This document shows positions 10,201 to 17,818 of a stretch of 64,000 bases of DNA, one piece after another; position 1 is the stretch's first letter, and the number at the start of each line of letters is the position of its first letter. The notes beneath the pieces were generated by a model. It searched no databases, was not told the origin of the DNA, and saw only the letters and a program-made list of their open reading frames with translations. The DNA is taken from positions 1 to 64,000 of the forward strand of contig JAAXHJ010000020.1 of the NCBI GenBank assembly GCA_012270965.1, written 5' to 3'. The DNA is from Candidatus Palauibacter poriticola. GTDB taxonomy: Bacteria > Gemmatimonadota > Gemmatimonadetes > Palauibacterales > Palauibacteraceae. The translations under genes were made by a program, and so were the position numbers.

Positions 10201-10641
10201 CGACGCGAGGAGATCGTGCGGCGGCAGGAGGAGGTCGCCGAGGAACTCGGAGAGGTGGAGGATCCGGAGGGCGATCTCCTGGGACGTCCCGAGGAGCTCG
10301 CGGAGGAGGCGGCCGAACTCGCGCGACAGCTCGAGTTGGAGGGGCCAACGCAGGAGACGCTCGAACGACAGCGGCAACTCTTCCGGCGCATGCTCGATGC
10401 GGGACGCTCGCTTGAGGACGAGGATCTCGATCCCAACGAACGGGAGTCGCGCGAGGCCACGGCCCCGCCGGGGATTCCGCCGGCGATCGATCCGGAGTTG
10501 CTGCGGGGACGCCGCTACCCGGCGCCCTCGGAGGCGTTGCTCCGGGAACTGCCGCTCTTCTATCGATCGCTGATCTTCGAGTACTTCGACCGCCTGAACC
10601 GCGTGCCGCCGCCGAGCGCGGAGGCCCGGCGGGAGCCCTGA
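7276..10641 (+). CDS. Large DUF4175-like membrane protein with long coiled coil
   Basis: The 1121-residue protein starts with two membrane helices (about 25-45 and 55-76), has a third near 152-172, then an outward-facing region of Ig-like beta character to about 510, and then roughly 540 residues of Glu/Ala/Gln/Arg-rich heptad sequence such as LEERLEGLAEAAADA. This layout matches DUF4175 proteins of Gemmatimonadota, Bacteroidota and alphaproteobacteria, whose function is unknown. The long coiled coil suggests a structural or tethering role in the envelope. The ATG overlaps the rsmI stop. It heads a string of four envelope genes. Confidence 0.75.
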   Translation: MTDGFGFERLSAACAAARARAAGTAAAAAVTLGGALVLVLSLLPVSAREGRGSLVPLALALVLWAGLAGLAWIARRVWQALRPHAVAGEADAAAGLGAGDVRSAIELEGAGTAAGAGLAALHRARVSEALAKAASRGLLPVTGRGWKRRIRRSGVAVALMLVAISVAALLRPQPTFSAAAALGAPWRTAFPAPLPPLGLTGAAGVPRGEAAVVSISATGRERVDLVWRAAGRAPERTLLEVSATGSAQGRTGPIISPTAVWVEDREGFTSDTLRVRPLEPLLVQDLQLTVEFPAYLGRGSERYRGRIPPLVAPEGTRLRLSGETNLPLDGGALAWRPGDRETGEAAPRIPLEIAGSQFAASWVPERTGAWAWELRAESSLGAPILPDPIRVLVVPDLQPRIHLLYPAPDTTLGSGRVMPVIVDIEDDIGLRQAIVRSWRSGLGGENAERREALSPDPAGAERAVFRHLLDRSAESFLPGDTLFYRFEAFDGHPARGPSLSDVFLLRVPTFADIRDRRAEQTEALSEDAQALEERLEGLAEAAADAARQTDAEGDDSEDVRFDATEEARSVLDDGQRAEEELAGIEEQIEALREELEASPLSDPALQEQLERLAERYAELAESGLDEQIEALAEALRELDPEAVREALEQLSEDYETLRERVDQTLGMLEQAALEQAMKSAQANADELAREQRDVAGEEDAEAFREGQDSLVEQAEALAERLAELEAELAAADREAAADSARAAGERTQEALGKMADAQGGAESSPSAEAGEVGETERQAAEEAAEALEQAAGALGSAQREMSGERGEAAVESLARARGEALALAEEEGHLSEATRGENAADPAAWRARQGAVRQGLENLVERLSEAGNEAAMLNQRTGAAAGEAAERMDQLLDRLAGDGARRLPSRAEVEGIQESLNSLARHLLASEEAARAAGEQSAGQDAADQMNQLAQQQQAVTQETSSLLMPGPRPPGEERRREEIVRRQEEVAEELGEVEDPEGDLLGRPEELAEEAAELARQLELEGPTQETLERQRQLFRRMLDAGRSLEDEDLDPNERESREATAPPGIPPAIDPELLRGRRYPAPSEALLRELPLFYRSLIFEYFDRLNRVPPPSAEARREP

Positions 10642-10654
10642 CGTGAACCGTCCC

Positions 10655-10720
10655 AGCAGTCCGTGGCAAACCCCCGCGTCAGCGCCGCTCGAACGCAGCG
10701 GGTTTTCGCCACGGGCTGCC
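10655..10720 (+). repeat. Dispersed palindromic repeat, copy c (best copy)
   Basis: The left arm AGCAGTCCGTGGCAAACCC and right arm GGGTTTTCGCCACGGGCTGC are imperfect reverse complements around the core CGCCGCTCGAACGCAGCGGG. It starts 14 bases after the DUF4175 stop. It shares 29 identical bases with copy d. Confidence 0.8.
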
Positions 10721-10756
10721 AGGTTCCGGTTTCCCGTGGGCGGGATCCGCGGCGCC

Positions 10757-12532
10757 ATGCGGATCGTCGGGCTCCTGGTGGGGTGTTGCGGCGCCCAGCT
10801 TCTGACCGGCGCGGAGGCGGCCGGTCAGGCATCCGCAGCTTCGGAGCAGCGCGCGGTGGCGCGCGCGGAGCGCCTCCGCGCGAGCGGACGGGCCGCGGAA
10901 GCCGCATCCGCCCTGCGCGAGCACTTGGCGCGCGCACCCGCGTCGCCGGGTGCGCTCGCGCTGCTCGGAGAACTGGCGCTGGAGTCGGGTGAGGCGGCCG
11001 CCCTCGTGCCATACGCCGAAGCCGCCGTCGCCGCGGCCCCCGGCGAGGCGGTCGCCCGGCTGTGGTGGGTGCGGGGGCTGACCGGTGCGGGGATGCTCGA
11101 TTCGGCCCTCGCCGTGAGCGATCACTGGTTGAGGGAGGCCCCTCGACTCTCCGCGGCGCGCCTGGCCCGCGCCGATGTCCAGCTCGCGGCGGGGGACTCC
11201 GCGGGCGCGATCCGGACCCTCAACGACGCGGCGGACCCTGACGGGGAACTCCTCGTGCGCTTCGCCGGCCTCCTCGTTGCGGTTGGCGACGAGGATCGCC
11301 TGGCCGCGGCTTGGGTCGGGCTGCTCGCCCTCGCGCCGCCGGCGACGGACGAGGTGGAAGCGGGCCTGCGCACGGCCGAGGCCGAAGGACCGGGGGCCCG
11401 CGCGACCTCCTTTGAGCGGCTGCGCGCGCGTCTGGCCGGCCGGCGGGACGGGGCAACCCGGGCCGGGGCTATCGTCGCGCTGCGCTTGGGGCGCGCGGAG
11501 GCCGCGCGGGCGTTGGCCGAGGCCGCGCCGACGCCGGACGATTCGGAGGCGGTCGCATTCCTGCGCGAGTACGTGCGCGAAGCGGAGGCGGCGGAGCTTC
11601 CCGGCGAGGTCGCCTGGTCCGCGGGGCGGCTCGCCGGACTGAGCGCGCGACCCGTGGACCGCCTGCGCTGGCTCGCGCTCTCCGGCGACGAGGCGCTGGC
11701 CGCGGGGGATACCGCGTCGGCGCGCCGGGTGCTCGAGGAGCTGTTGCGGGAGAGCGCCCCGGGCGACGGTCCTCACCAACGGGCGTCACGCCGCCTGTTC
11801 GAGCTTCTTGCGGCCAACCCCGCTTCGCTGGATGAGGCGGCCTCGGTGCTCGCCCGCTATGTGAGGCAGTATCCGGACTCCGCGACGGTCGAGGCCGGGC
11901 TGCGGGGAAACCTCGCGCTGGGGCACGCCCGGGCGGGTGATCTCGGCACGGCGGAGACGCTGGTGGCCGACGCGCGGAAACGGATTCGCGTCGCCTCGTC
12001 GGGGCGGCTCGACGCCGCGGCGGCTCGGCTGGCGCTGTACGCGGGCCGGCCCGATTCCGCGCGCGAGCGGGCGAGCCGGAGCGTCCGCGAGGCGGAGATC
12101 GGAGCGGCGGAACGGACGCGCCGCCTGCGGCTGCTCACTCTGGTGCAGGCGGCGGACACGGCGGAGATCCGCATCGCGGGCACCGCCGCGCTCGGCCTCC
12201 TCGCCTCTCCGGAGGCGTTCGACCCCGGGCCGGCACTCCGCGACCTCGCCGGCCACCCGGCGTCGCGCGGCCGTTCCGTCGTCCTGGGCTTCCTCGCGGA
12301 CGAGACCGCCGCAGCCGGACGGGCCCGTATCGCCGGCGCTCTGCGGCGGCAGATCGTCGTTCAGCACCCGGAAAGCCCCGAGGCCCCGGCAGCCCTTCTG
12401 GACCTCGCGCGCGCCTCCGATCCCGCCGACGCCGCTGCCTGGCTGGAACAACTGATCGTGGCGTATCCGCGCAGCGCCCTGGCACCGGTCGCGCGCCGCA
12501 TGCTCGCCGAACTCGATGGAGGAGGCCGATGA
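10757..12532 (+). CDS. Secreted tetratricopeptide-repeat protein
   Basis: The 591-residue protein begins MRIVGLLVGCCGAQLLTGAEAAGQ, a signal peptide ending near AAGQA. It then consists of Ala/Leu-rich helical pairs with TPR spacing (for example RASGRAAEAASALREHLARAP and ARAGDLGTAETLV), ending in ASDPADAAAWLEQLIVAYP. Such proteins are scaffolds in the periplasm or outer membrane. I moved the start from 10643 (ORF track) to ATG 10757 because the extra 38 residues are translated from dispersed repeat copy c. The stop overlaps the next gene (ATGA). Confidence 0.8.
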   Translation: MRIVGLLVGCCGAQLLTGAEAAGQASAASEQRAVARAERLRASGRAAEAASALREHLARAPASPGALALLGELALESGEAAALVPYAEAAVAAAPGEAVARLWWVRGLTGAGMLDSALAVSDHWLREAPRLSAARLARADVQLAAGDSAGAIRTLNDAADPDGELLVRFAGLLVAVGDEDRLAAAWVGLLALAPPATDEVEAGLRTAEAEGPGARATSFERLRARLAGRRDGATRAGAIVALRLGRAEAARALAEAAPTPDDSEAVAFLREYVREAEAAELPGEVAWSAGRLAGLSARPVDRLRWLALSGDEALAAGDTASARRVLEELLRESAPGDGPHQRASRRLFELLAANPASLDEAASVLARYVRQYPDSATVEAGLRGNLALGHARAGDLGTAETLVADARKRIRVASSGRLDAAAARLALYAGRPDSARERASRSVREAEIGAAERTRRLRLLTLVQAADTAEIRIAGTAALGLLASPEAFDPGPALRDLAGHPASRGRSVVLGFLADETAAAGRARIAGALRRQIVVQHPESPEAPAALLDLARASDPADAAAWLEQLIVAYPRSALAPVARRMLAELDGGGR

Positions 12533-13875
12533 GGGCCGAGATGAAACGACGCGGCCTTCACCGCCGCCTCGCGCGCCACCGCCCCGTGCGCCACCACCGC
12601 CCCGTGCGCCACCACCGCTTTGCGCGCGGCCTCGCGCTGGCGGGTCTCGCCTCGCTGGCGGGCGCATCGGGGCTAGGGGGCCAGCTTCTCGTCCCCATGG
12701 ACCGCGAACAGGAGAACCACCTCAAAGCCTACGGCTATGCTTTCGGCATCCTCTCCGAGGGCCAATCGGCCGAATGGCTCCTGAATTACCGCGCCGGATC
12801 CTTTCTCGTGCCGGACGTCCCGTCCAACCGTCGGCGAGCCGCGCTCATGGGCGTAACCGTAGAGACGATCGACGGATCCGACGTGGCGAGGATCCGCCGC
12901 GAGATCGAGACGCGGAACATGGAGACCGTGCCCCTGGAGAAGGCGCCCACGATCGCCGTCTACACGCCGCCCAACAGTTCCCCGTGGGACGATGCCGTGA
13001 CCATGGCGCTCGAATACGCCGAGATCCCCTATGAGCGGATCTGGGACCGGGAGGTCCTTTCCGAGGAACTCGAGAACTTCGACTGGCTGCACCTTCACCA
13101 CGAGGACTTCACGGGGCAGTATTCGAAGTTCTATCTAACGCATGCTTCCGCGGCCTGGATGCAGGAGGAAGTCGCCCGCAACGAGGCGGTCGCCCGCGAA
13201 CTCGGATATCCGAACGTCCCGGCCCTGAAGAAGGCCGTCGCGGCCCGGCTGCGGAGCTACGTCGAGGGCGGCGGTTTCCTATTCGCGATGTGCACGGCGA
13301 CGGAGACGCTGGAACTGGCCCTCGCCGCGGCGGAGATCGACATCGCGGCCTCCTTCGCGGATGGATCGCCTCCCGATGCCGCGGCGAGCGACAAGCTCCA
13401 CTGGCCGGACGCGCTCGCATTCCGCGACGCCGTGCTCGTGACGGACCCCACGCTCAGCGCGTTCAGCGATATCGACGGGCACCAGGTGAACACCCCGTGG
13501 AGGGTCGATCTCGGCAGCTTCTCGCTGTTCGAGTTCAGCGCCAAATTCGATCCGGTTCCCGCCATGCTCACCCAGAACCATCGGCGCGTGCTGCCCGACT
13601 TCTACGGCCTCACGACGACGTTCCGGAAGGAACGCCTCAAGCCGGGGGTCACCGTGCTTGCGGAGGAGGATGCGCGCGGACGCGTGAAGTATCTCCACGG
13701 AAGCTTCGGCGAGGGCACGTTCACGTACCTCGGGGGACACGATCCGGAAGACCCCCGCCACCTGATCGGCGACGCCCCGACGGATCTGGACCTCCACCGG
13801 CACTCCGCCGGCTATCGGCTCATCCTCAACAACGTCCTCTTCCCGGCCGCGAAGAAGAAGAAGCTCATCACATGA
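12529..13875 (+). CDS. Conserved secreted protein of unknown function (amidotransferase-like fold suspected)
   Basis: The 448-residue protein has an Arg/His-rich n-region, a hydrophobic signal stretch and AGASGLGGQ. The mature part starts LLVPMDREQENHLKAYGYAF and includes GQSAEWLLNYRAGSFLVPD, DWLHLHHEDFTGQ, and GGGFLFAMCTATETLELALA, whose Cys follows a strand-turn like a nucleophile elbow. Relatives in Bacteroidota and Gemmatimonadota are, from memory, often labelled asparagine synthetase B; I see neither the N-terminal nucleophile nor the ATP-pyrophosphatase domain of that enzyme, so the label is doubtful. It sits with the TPR and DUF4175 genes and overlaps the TPR stop. Confidence 0.65.
   Translation: MRAEMKRRGLHRRLARHRPVRHHRPVRHHRFARGLALAGLASLAGASGLGGQLLVPMDREQENHLKAYGYAFGILSEGQSAEWLLNYRAGSFLVPDVPSNRRRAALMGVTVETIDGSDVARIRREIETRNMETVPLEKAPTIAVYTPPNSSPWDDAVTMALEYAEIPYERIWDREVLSEELENFDWLHLHHEDFTGQYSKFYLTHASAAWMQEEVARNEAVARELGYPNVPALKKAVAARLRSYVEGGGFLFAMCTATETLELALAAAEIDIAASFADGSPPDAAASDKLHWPDALAFRDAVLVTDPTLSAFSDIDGHQVNTPWRVDLGSFSLFEFSAKFDPVPAMLTQNHRRVLPDFYGLTTTFRKERLKPGVTVLAEEDARGRVKYLHGSFGEGTFTYLGGHDPEDPRHLIGDAPTDLDLHRHSAGYRLILNNVLFPAAKKKKLIT
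12574..12624 (+). repeat. 18-bp tandem repeat inside a signal peptide
   Basis: CGCCACCACCGCCCCGTG occurs in nearly three copies in a row: the first lacks one CAC codon and the third ends in TTTGCG. It encodes RHRPVRHHRPVRHHRF in the positively charged n-region of the secreted protein at 12529. Confidence 0.8.
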
Positions 13876-13960
13876 GGGCTCCGCCCCGGACGGAGGGCCG
13901 GTCCGACGGCCACGACGCGAGACCCGTCAGGCGCGGGACTGCGGCCGGCGGGTAGCTCCG

Positions 13961-14851
13961 GTGTCCCGTACCGGGTACGCGGGCCTTGCCGAGCGGAGAC
14001 GCGAACGCGAGCGCTCCCAGCGTCGGACGCTGGCGATGGGGCTCCTCGCCTCGGTGCTCCTCCACGTTCTCCTCCTGGTCGTGGCGGGCGGCGTCCGGGT
14101 CGAGTCGCTCCCCTTCAACCTTCCCCCCCTCGAGACCGTGCCCGCGCCCGACGCCCTCGTCGTGGTCGAGATTGCGCCCACGCTGCCCGAGGATCTTCCC
14201 GAGGATCCCCGCCCCGAACCGCTGCCGCCGGAGGAGGAGTCCCCGGATGTCGAACCCGAGCCGGAGGATGAAGAGGAGGAGGAACCGGAAGGGGAGGAGG
14301 AAGCGGTCGGGGAGGGAGATCCGCTCCCGGTAGACCCGGGCCTGATCGTTGCCGGCCAGCCCACGCCGCCGGAGGCGCCGCGCGGACGGACCAACGCCTC
14401 GCGGCTCAGGCTCAGGTTCAGCGACCCGCGCCTGTGGTTCGACCCGCAGTCCCCCCGGCTCATCGGGGAGAGGCTCGTCCAGTTCGCCCGGGCGGACAGC
14501 GCGGTGAGAGCGATCCTCCGCGACTGGCTCGACAGTCTCCAGCTCGAAGACGCCGCGCGGCGCCGCGCGCGCGACTGGACCTTCGAGCGTGACGGGGAGC
14601 GGTGGGGGTTCTCCGAGCAGGGGATCCACCTCGGCGACGTCACGATCCCCATTCCCATCGGGTTCGCTCCCACCGGGCCCCAGAGGCGGGCCTACGAACA
14701 GGCGATCCGCGACCTGACGGCCATCCAGATCCAGAACCTTCGCGACGACGTGGAGGCCGCCGCCGCCGCGGCGCGGGCCCGCATGCGTGAGCGCTCCGAG
14801 GAGGAGGCCCGCCGCCGCGGCGACACCCTGCGCGTCCGCCGACCTCCGTAA
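13961..14851 (+). CDS. TonB-like membrane-anchored protein without a TonB C-terminal domain
   Basis: The 296-residue protein starts at GTG 13961. Its single N-terminal membrane helix contains SVLLH, the Ser-x-x-x-His spacing seen in the TonB helix that contacts ExbB/ExbD. A Pro/Glu-rich periplasmic stretch follows (about residues 70-120), as in TonB. The C-terminal 150 residues are mostly helical and charged (SEEEARRRGDTLR at the end) and do not resemble the TonB beta-alpha-beta receptor-binding domain. It may therefore couple energy to something other than a classical receptor, or only resemble TonB by composition. A downstream ATG at 14036 is an alternative start. Confidence 0.65.
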   Translation: MSRTGYAGLAERRRERERSQRRTLAMGLLASVLLHVLLLVVAGGVRVESLPFNLPPLETVPAPDALVVVEIAPTLPEDLPEDPRPEPLPPEEESPDVEPEPEDEEEEEPEGEEEAVGEGDPLPVDPGLIVAGQPTPPEAPRGRTNASRLRLRFSDPRLWFDPQSPRLIGERLVQFARADSAVRAILRDWLDSLQLEDAARRRARDWTFERDGERWGFSEQGIHLGDVTIPIPIGFAPTGPQRRAYEQAIRDLTAIQIQNLRDDVEAAAAAARARMRERSEEEARRRGDTLRVRRPP

Positions 14852-14852
14852 G

Positions 14853-14910
14853 AGCCCTGTGGGCAAGACTCCGCGTCAGCGCCGCTCGAACGCAGCGGGC
14901 TATGGCGCTG
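14853..14910 (+). repeat. Dispersed palindromic repeat, copy d
   Basis: It starts right after the stop of the TonB-like gene with GAGCCCTGTGGGCAAGACT and contains the exact core CGCCGCTCGAACGCAGCGGG. The right arm is shortened to CTATGGCGCTGG, so the outer stem is weaker than in copy c. Confidence 0.75.
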
Positions 14911-15047
14911 GCCGCCGTAGCCGCGTGGTTCCGAACGTGCGGTGCCTCCGTTAGACTGAGCCGCGGCCCGGACGCCGGGGGATCTCCTCCCGGTCACCGG
15001 CGCTTCTTCCGCTTCCGATACCGCAACCGTCAGTCAGGAGCCGCCCC

Positions 15048-17738
15048 TTGGGTGACTCTCAACCATCCACCGAGCTTTCGTCCCGTTACGATCCCGCGGG
15101 GCTCGAACAGCCGATGTACGAGCGCTGGGTCGACGCGGGGCTGTTTCACGTGCCGGCCGCGGAGGTCGAGCGGCCCTACGTGATCGTGATCCCCCCGCCC
15201 AACGTCACCGCCGCGCTGCACATGGGTCACGGGCTCAACAACACGCTTCAGGATGTCCTCATCCGGCGGCGGCGGATGCAGGGGTACGACGCCCTCTGGG
15301 TGCCGGGCACGGATCACGCCGGGATCGCGACGCAGAACGTCGTGGAGCGGCGGCTGCGCGGGGATGGGCTCACCCGCTTCGACCTCGGGCGGGACGCGTT
15401 CGTCGAGCGCGTGTGGGAGTGGGTCGGCGAGTACGGGGGGCGGATCATCGACCAGTTGCGCACCATCGGGTGCTCCTGCGACTGGGAGCGGACGCGGTTC
15501 ACGCTCGACGAGGGACTCTCCAACGCGGTGCGCGAGGTCTTCGTCCGTCTCTACGAGAAGGGCCTCATCTACCGCGCCCGCTACATTATCAATTGGTGTC
15601 CCCGCTGCCGCACCGCGCTCTCGAACGAGGAGGCGGAGCACCGCGACCTGGATGGCGGGCTCTACCGCGTGAAGTACGCACTGGCGGACGGCGGCCATGT
15701 GGAGGTCGCGACGACCCGGCCGGAGACGATGCTGGGCGACACGGGGCTCGCGGTGTCTCCGGAGGACGCGCGGTACGCGGACCTCGTCGGCCGGGAGGCC
15801 GAGCTGCCCTTGGTCGGGCGGCGTCTCCCGATCGTGGCGGACGAACACGTTGATCCGGAATTCGGGTCGGGCGTGGTGAAGGTCACGCCCGCGCACGATC
15901 CGAACGACTTCGAGATCGGCCGGCGCCACGGTCTCGAGGCGCTCGATGTGATGACGGACGGGGGGGCGATGAACGACGCCGTCCCGGAAGCCTATCGCGG
16001 CCTCGACCGCTTCGAGGCGCGCCGCCGCGTGGTGGCGGACCTCGAGGCGGGCGGCTGGCTCGTGGGCGTGGAGGCCCATGCCCACGCCGTCGGGCGGTGC
16101 TACCGCTGCGACACCGTCGTCGAGCCGCGGCTGAGCCTCCAGTGGTTCGTGCGCATGAAGCCCCTCGCGGAGCCGGGGCTGGCGGCCTACGAGGACGGAG
16201 AACTCCGCTTTCACCCGCCGCGATTCGGTCGCGTATACCGCAACTGGATGGAGAACATCCGCGACTGGTGCATCAGCCGGCAGCTGTGGTGGGGACACCG
16301 GATTCCCGTCTGGTATTGCGATGCCGCCGACTGCGGCGAGCAGGTCGTCTCCACCGAGGACCCGGACGATTGCCCCGCCTGCGGAGGCGAGTTGCGTCAG
16401 GACGAGGACGTGCTCGATACCTGGTTCAGTTCGTGGTTGTGGCCCTTCTCGACGCTGGGCTGGCCGGAACGGACGGGGGACCTCCGGTCGTTCTATCCGA
16501 CAGCGACGCTCGTCACGGCGCCCGAGATCCTCTTCTTCTGGGTGGCCCGCATGATCATGGCGGGCTTCGAGTTCATGGGAGCTTTGCCGTTCACCGATGT
16601 CCTGCTGAACGGAACCGTCCGGGACCACCTCGGCCGACGCATGTCGAAATCACTCGGGAACGGGATAGATCCCTTGGAAGTTGTTGATCTGTATGGTGCT
16701 GACGCCATGCGGTTCACGCTCGTTCGAGGGTCTCCGCTCGGCACCGACATCCAGTTGGACTACGAGAATCTGGAAGCGGCGTTCCGGCCCGGGCGCAACT
16801 TCGCGAACAAGATCTGGAACGCGGCGCGGTTCGCGCTGCCGCACGCGCGCTGGGACGGCGCGCGGGGCGCACCCGAGCCGGGGGCGCTCGCGGATCGGTG
16901 GATCCGAAGCCGCCTCGCGCGGGTAGCGGGCGAGATGGACGCCGCATACGAAGGCTATCGTCTGCACGAGGCCGCGGAGGCCGGCCACTCGTTCGTGTGG
17001 GGAGACTTCTGCGATTGGTACTTGGAGTTGGCGAAGCACCGGCTGACCGGGGGCGGCGAGCCGGGCCGGGAGGTGGGACAGACGCTGACGCTCGTGATGC
17101 GCGGCTGGCTTTCCCTCCTCCATCCGATCGTGCCGTTCGTCACGGAGGCGATCGCGGCGAGGTTGCCGGACGCGGACGCCGCGGGATCGCTCGTCACGGG
17201 ACCGTGGCCGGAATGCCCCGAGGACTGGATCGATCCCGATGCTGAGGCGGGGATCGAGGCGCTCCGTGAGTTTGTGGGGGCCGCTCGGACGCTGCGCGCG
17301 GAATACCGCGTGGAGCCGGGCACCCGTGTAAGGGTCCGGGTGACGGACGCTTCGCCGGCGCTGCGGTCGGCTCTCGCCGAGGAGAAGGGAAGCGTCGCGC
17401 GCCTGGCGGGGTTGTCCGGGATCGACTGGGCCGCGGCGGGCGCGGGCGCGTCGTCCGCGGATGGTGCCGGGGCGCACGCCGTGCTCCGTTCGGGCGGAGA
17501 ACTCTTCCTTCCGTTGGAAGGGGTCATCGACTTGGAGACCGAACGCCGGCGCATCCGCGCGGAGCTGGAACGTACGGCCGATCTGCTCGCGCGGAGCCGC
17601 GGGAAGCTCGACAACGCGGGCTTTCTGGGTAACGCGCCCGAGGAAGTCATTGCACGGGAGCGGGAGAAGGTGACGTCGCTCGGGGAACAGCGAACCCGCC
17701 TTGAGGAGAAGCTCCGATCGCTGGGGACGAGGGTCTGA
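15048..17738 (+). CDS. valS: Valyl-tRNA synthetase
   Basis: The 896-residue class I synthetase has AALHMGHGLNNTLQDVL (HIGH-type motif near residue 58), PGTDHAGIATQ, an editing domain containing TTRPETMLGDT, GRRMSKSLGN (KMSKS motif near residue 530) and a C-terminal coiled-coil arm from about residue 830. It charges tRNA-Val and edits mischarged threonine. The TTG start at 15048 follows CAGGAG by seven bases. A possible -10 element TAGACT lies at 14952-14957 without a good -35. Confidence 0.97.
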   Translation: MGDSQPSTELSSRYDPAGLEQPMYERWVDAGLFHVPAAEVERPYVIVIPPPNVTAALHMGHGLNNTLQDVLIRRRRMQGYDALWVPGTDHAGIATQNVVERRLRGDGLTRFDLGRDAFVERVWEWVGEYGGRIIDQLRTIGCSCDWERTRFTLDEGLSNAVREVFVRLYEKGLIYRARYIINWCPRCRTALSNEEAEHRDLDGGLYRVKYALADGGHVEVATTRPETMLGDTGLAVSPEDARYADLVGREAELPLVGRRLPIVADEHVDPEFGSGVVKVTPAHDPNDFEIGRRHGLEALDVMTDGGAMNDAVPEAYRGLDRFEARRRVVADLEAGGWLVGVEAHAHAVGRCYRCDTVVEPRLSLQWFVRMKPLAEPGLAAYEDGELRFHPPRFGRVYRNWMENIRDWCISRQLWWGHRIPVWYCDAADCGEQVVSTEDPDDCPACGGELRQDEDVLDTWFSSWLWPFSTLGWPERTGDLRSFYPTATLVTAPEILFFWVARMIMAGFEFMGALPFTDVLLNGTVRDHLGRRMSKSLGNGIDPLEVVDLYGADAMRFTLVRGSPLGTDIQLDYENLEAAFRPGRNFANKIWNAARFALPHARWDGARGAPEPGALADRWIRSRLARVAGEMDAAYEGYRLHEAAEAGHSFVWGDFCDWYLELAKHRLTGGGEPGREVGQTLTLVMRGWLSLLHPIVPFVTEAIAARLPDADAAGSLVTGPWPECPEDWIDPDAEAGIEALREFVGAARTLRAEYRVEPGTRVRVRVTDASPALRSALAEEKGSVARLAGLSGIDWAAAGAGASSADGAGAHAVLRSGGELFLPLEGVIDLETERRRIRAELERTADLLARSRGKLDNAGFLGNAPEEVIAREREKVTSLGEQRTRLEEKLRSLGTRV

Positions 17739-17818
17739 CGGGGGCCGGGGCCGGAGCCTCCGGGCGGGGGCCGGGAGCCCGCGAGCGACTGGTCGCGCTC
17801 GTAGCCGACGGGAGGCTC

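Noticed and set aside
8563-10758. 731-codon minus-strand frame opposite the DUF4175 gene
   Set aside because: Mirror of the coiled-coil codons (Glu/Ala/Gln become Leu/Arg-rich); no start context and no domain.
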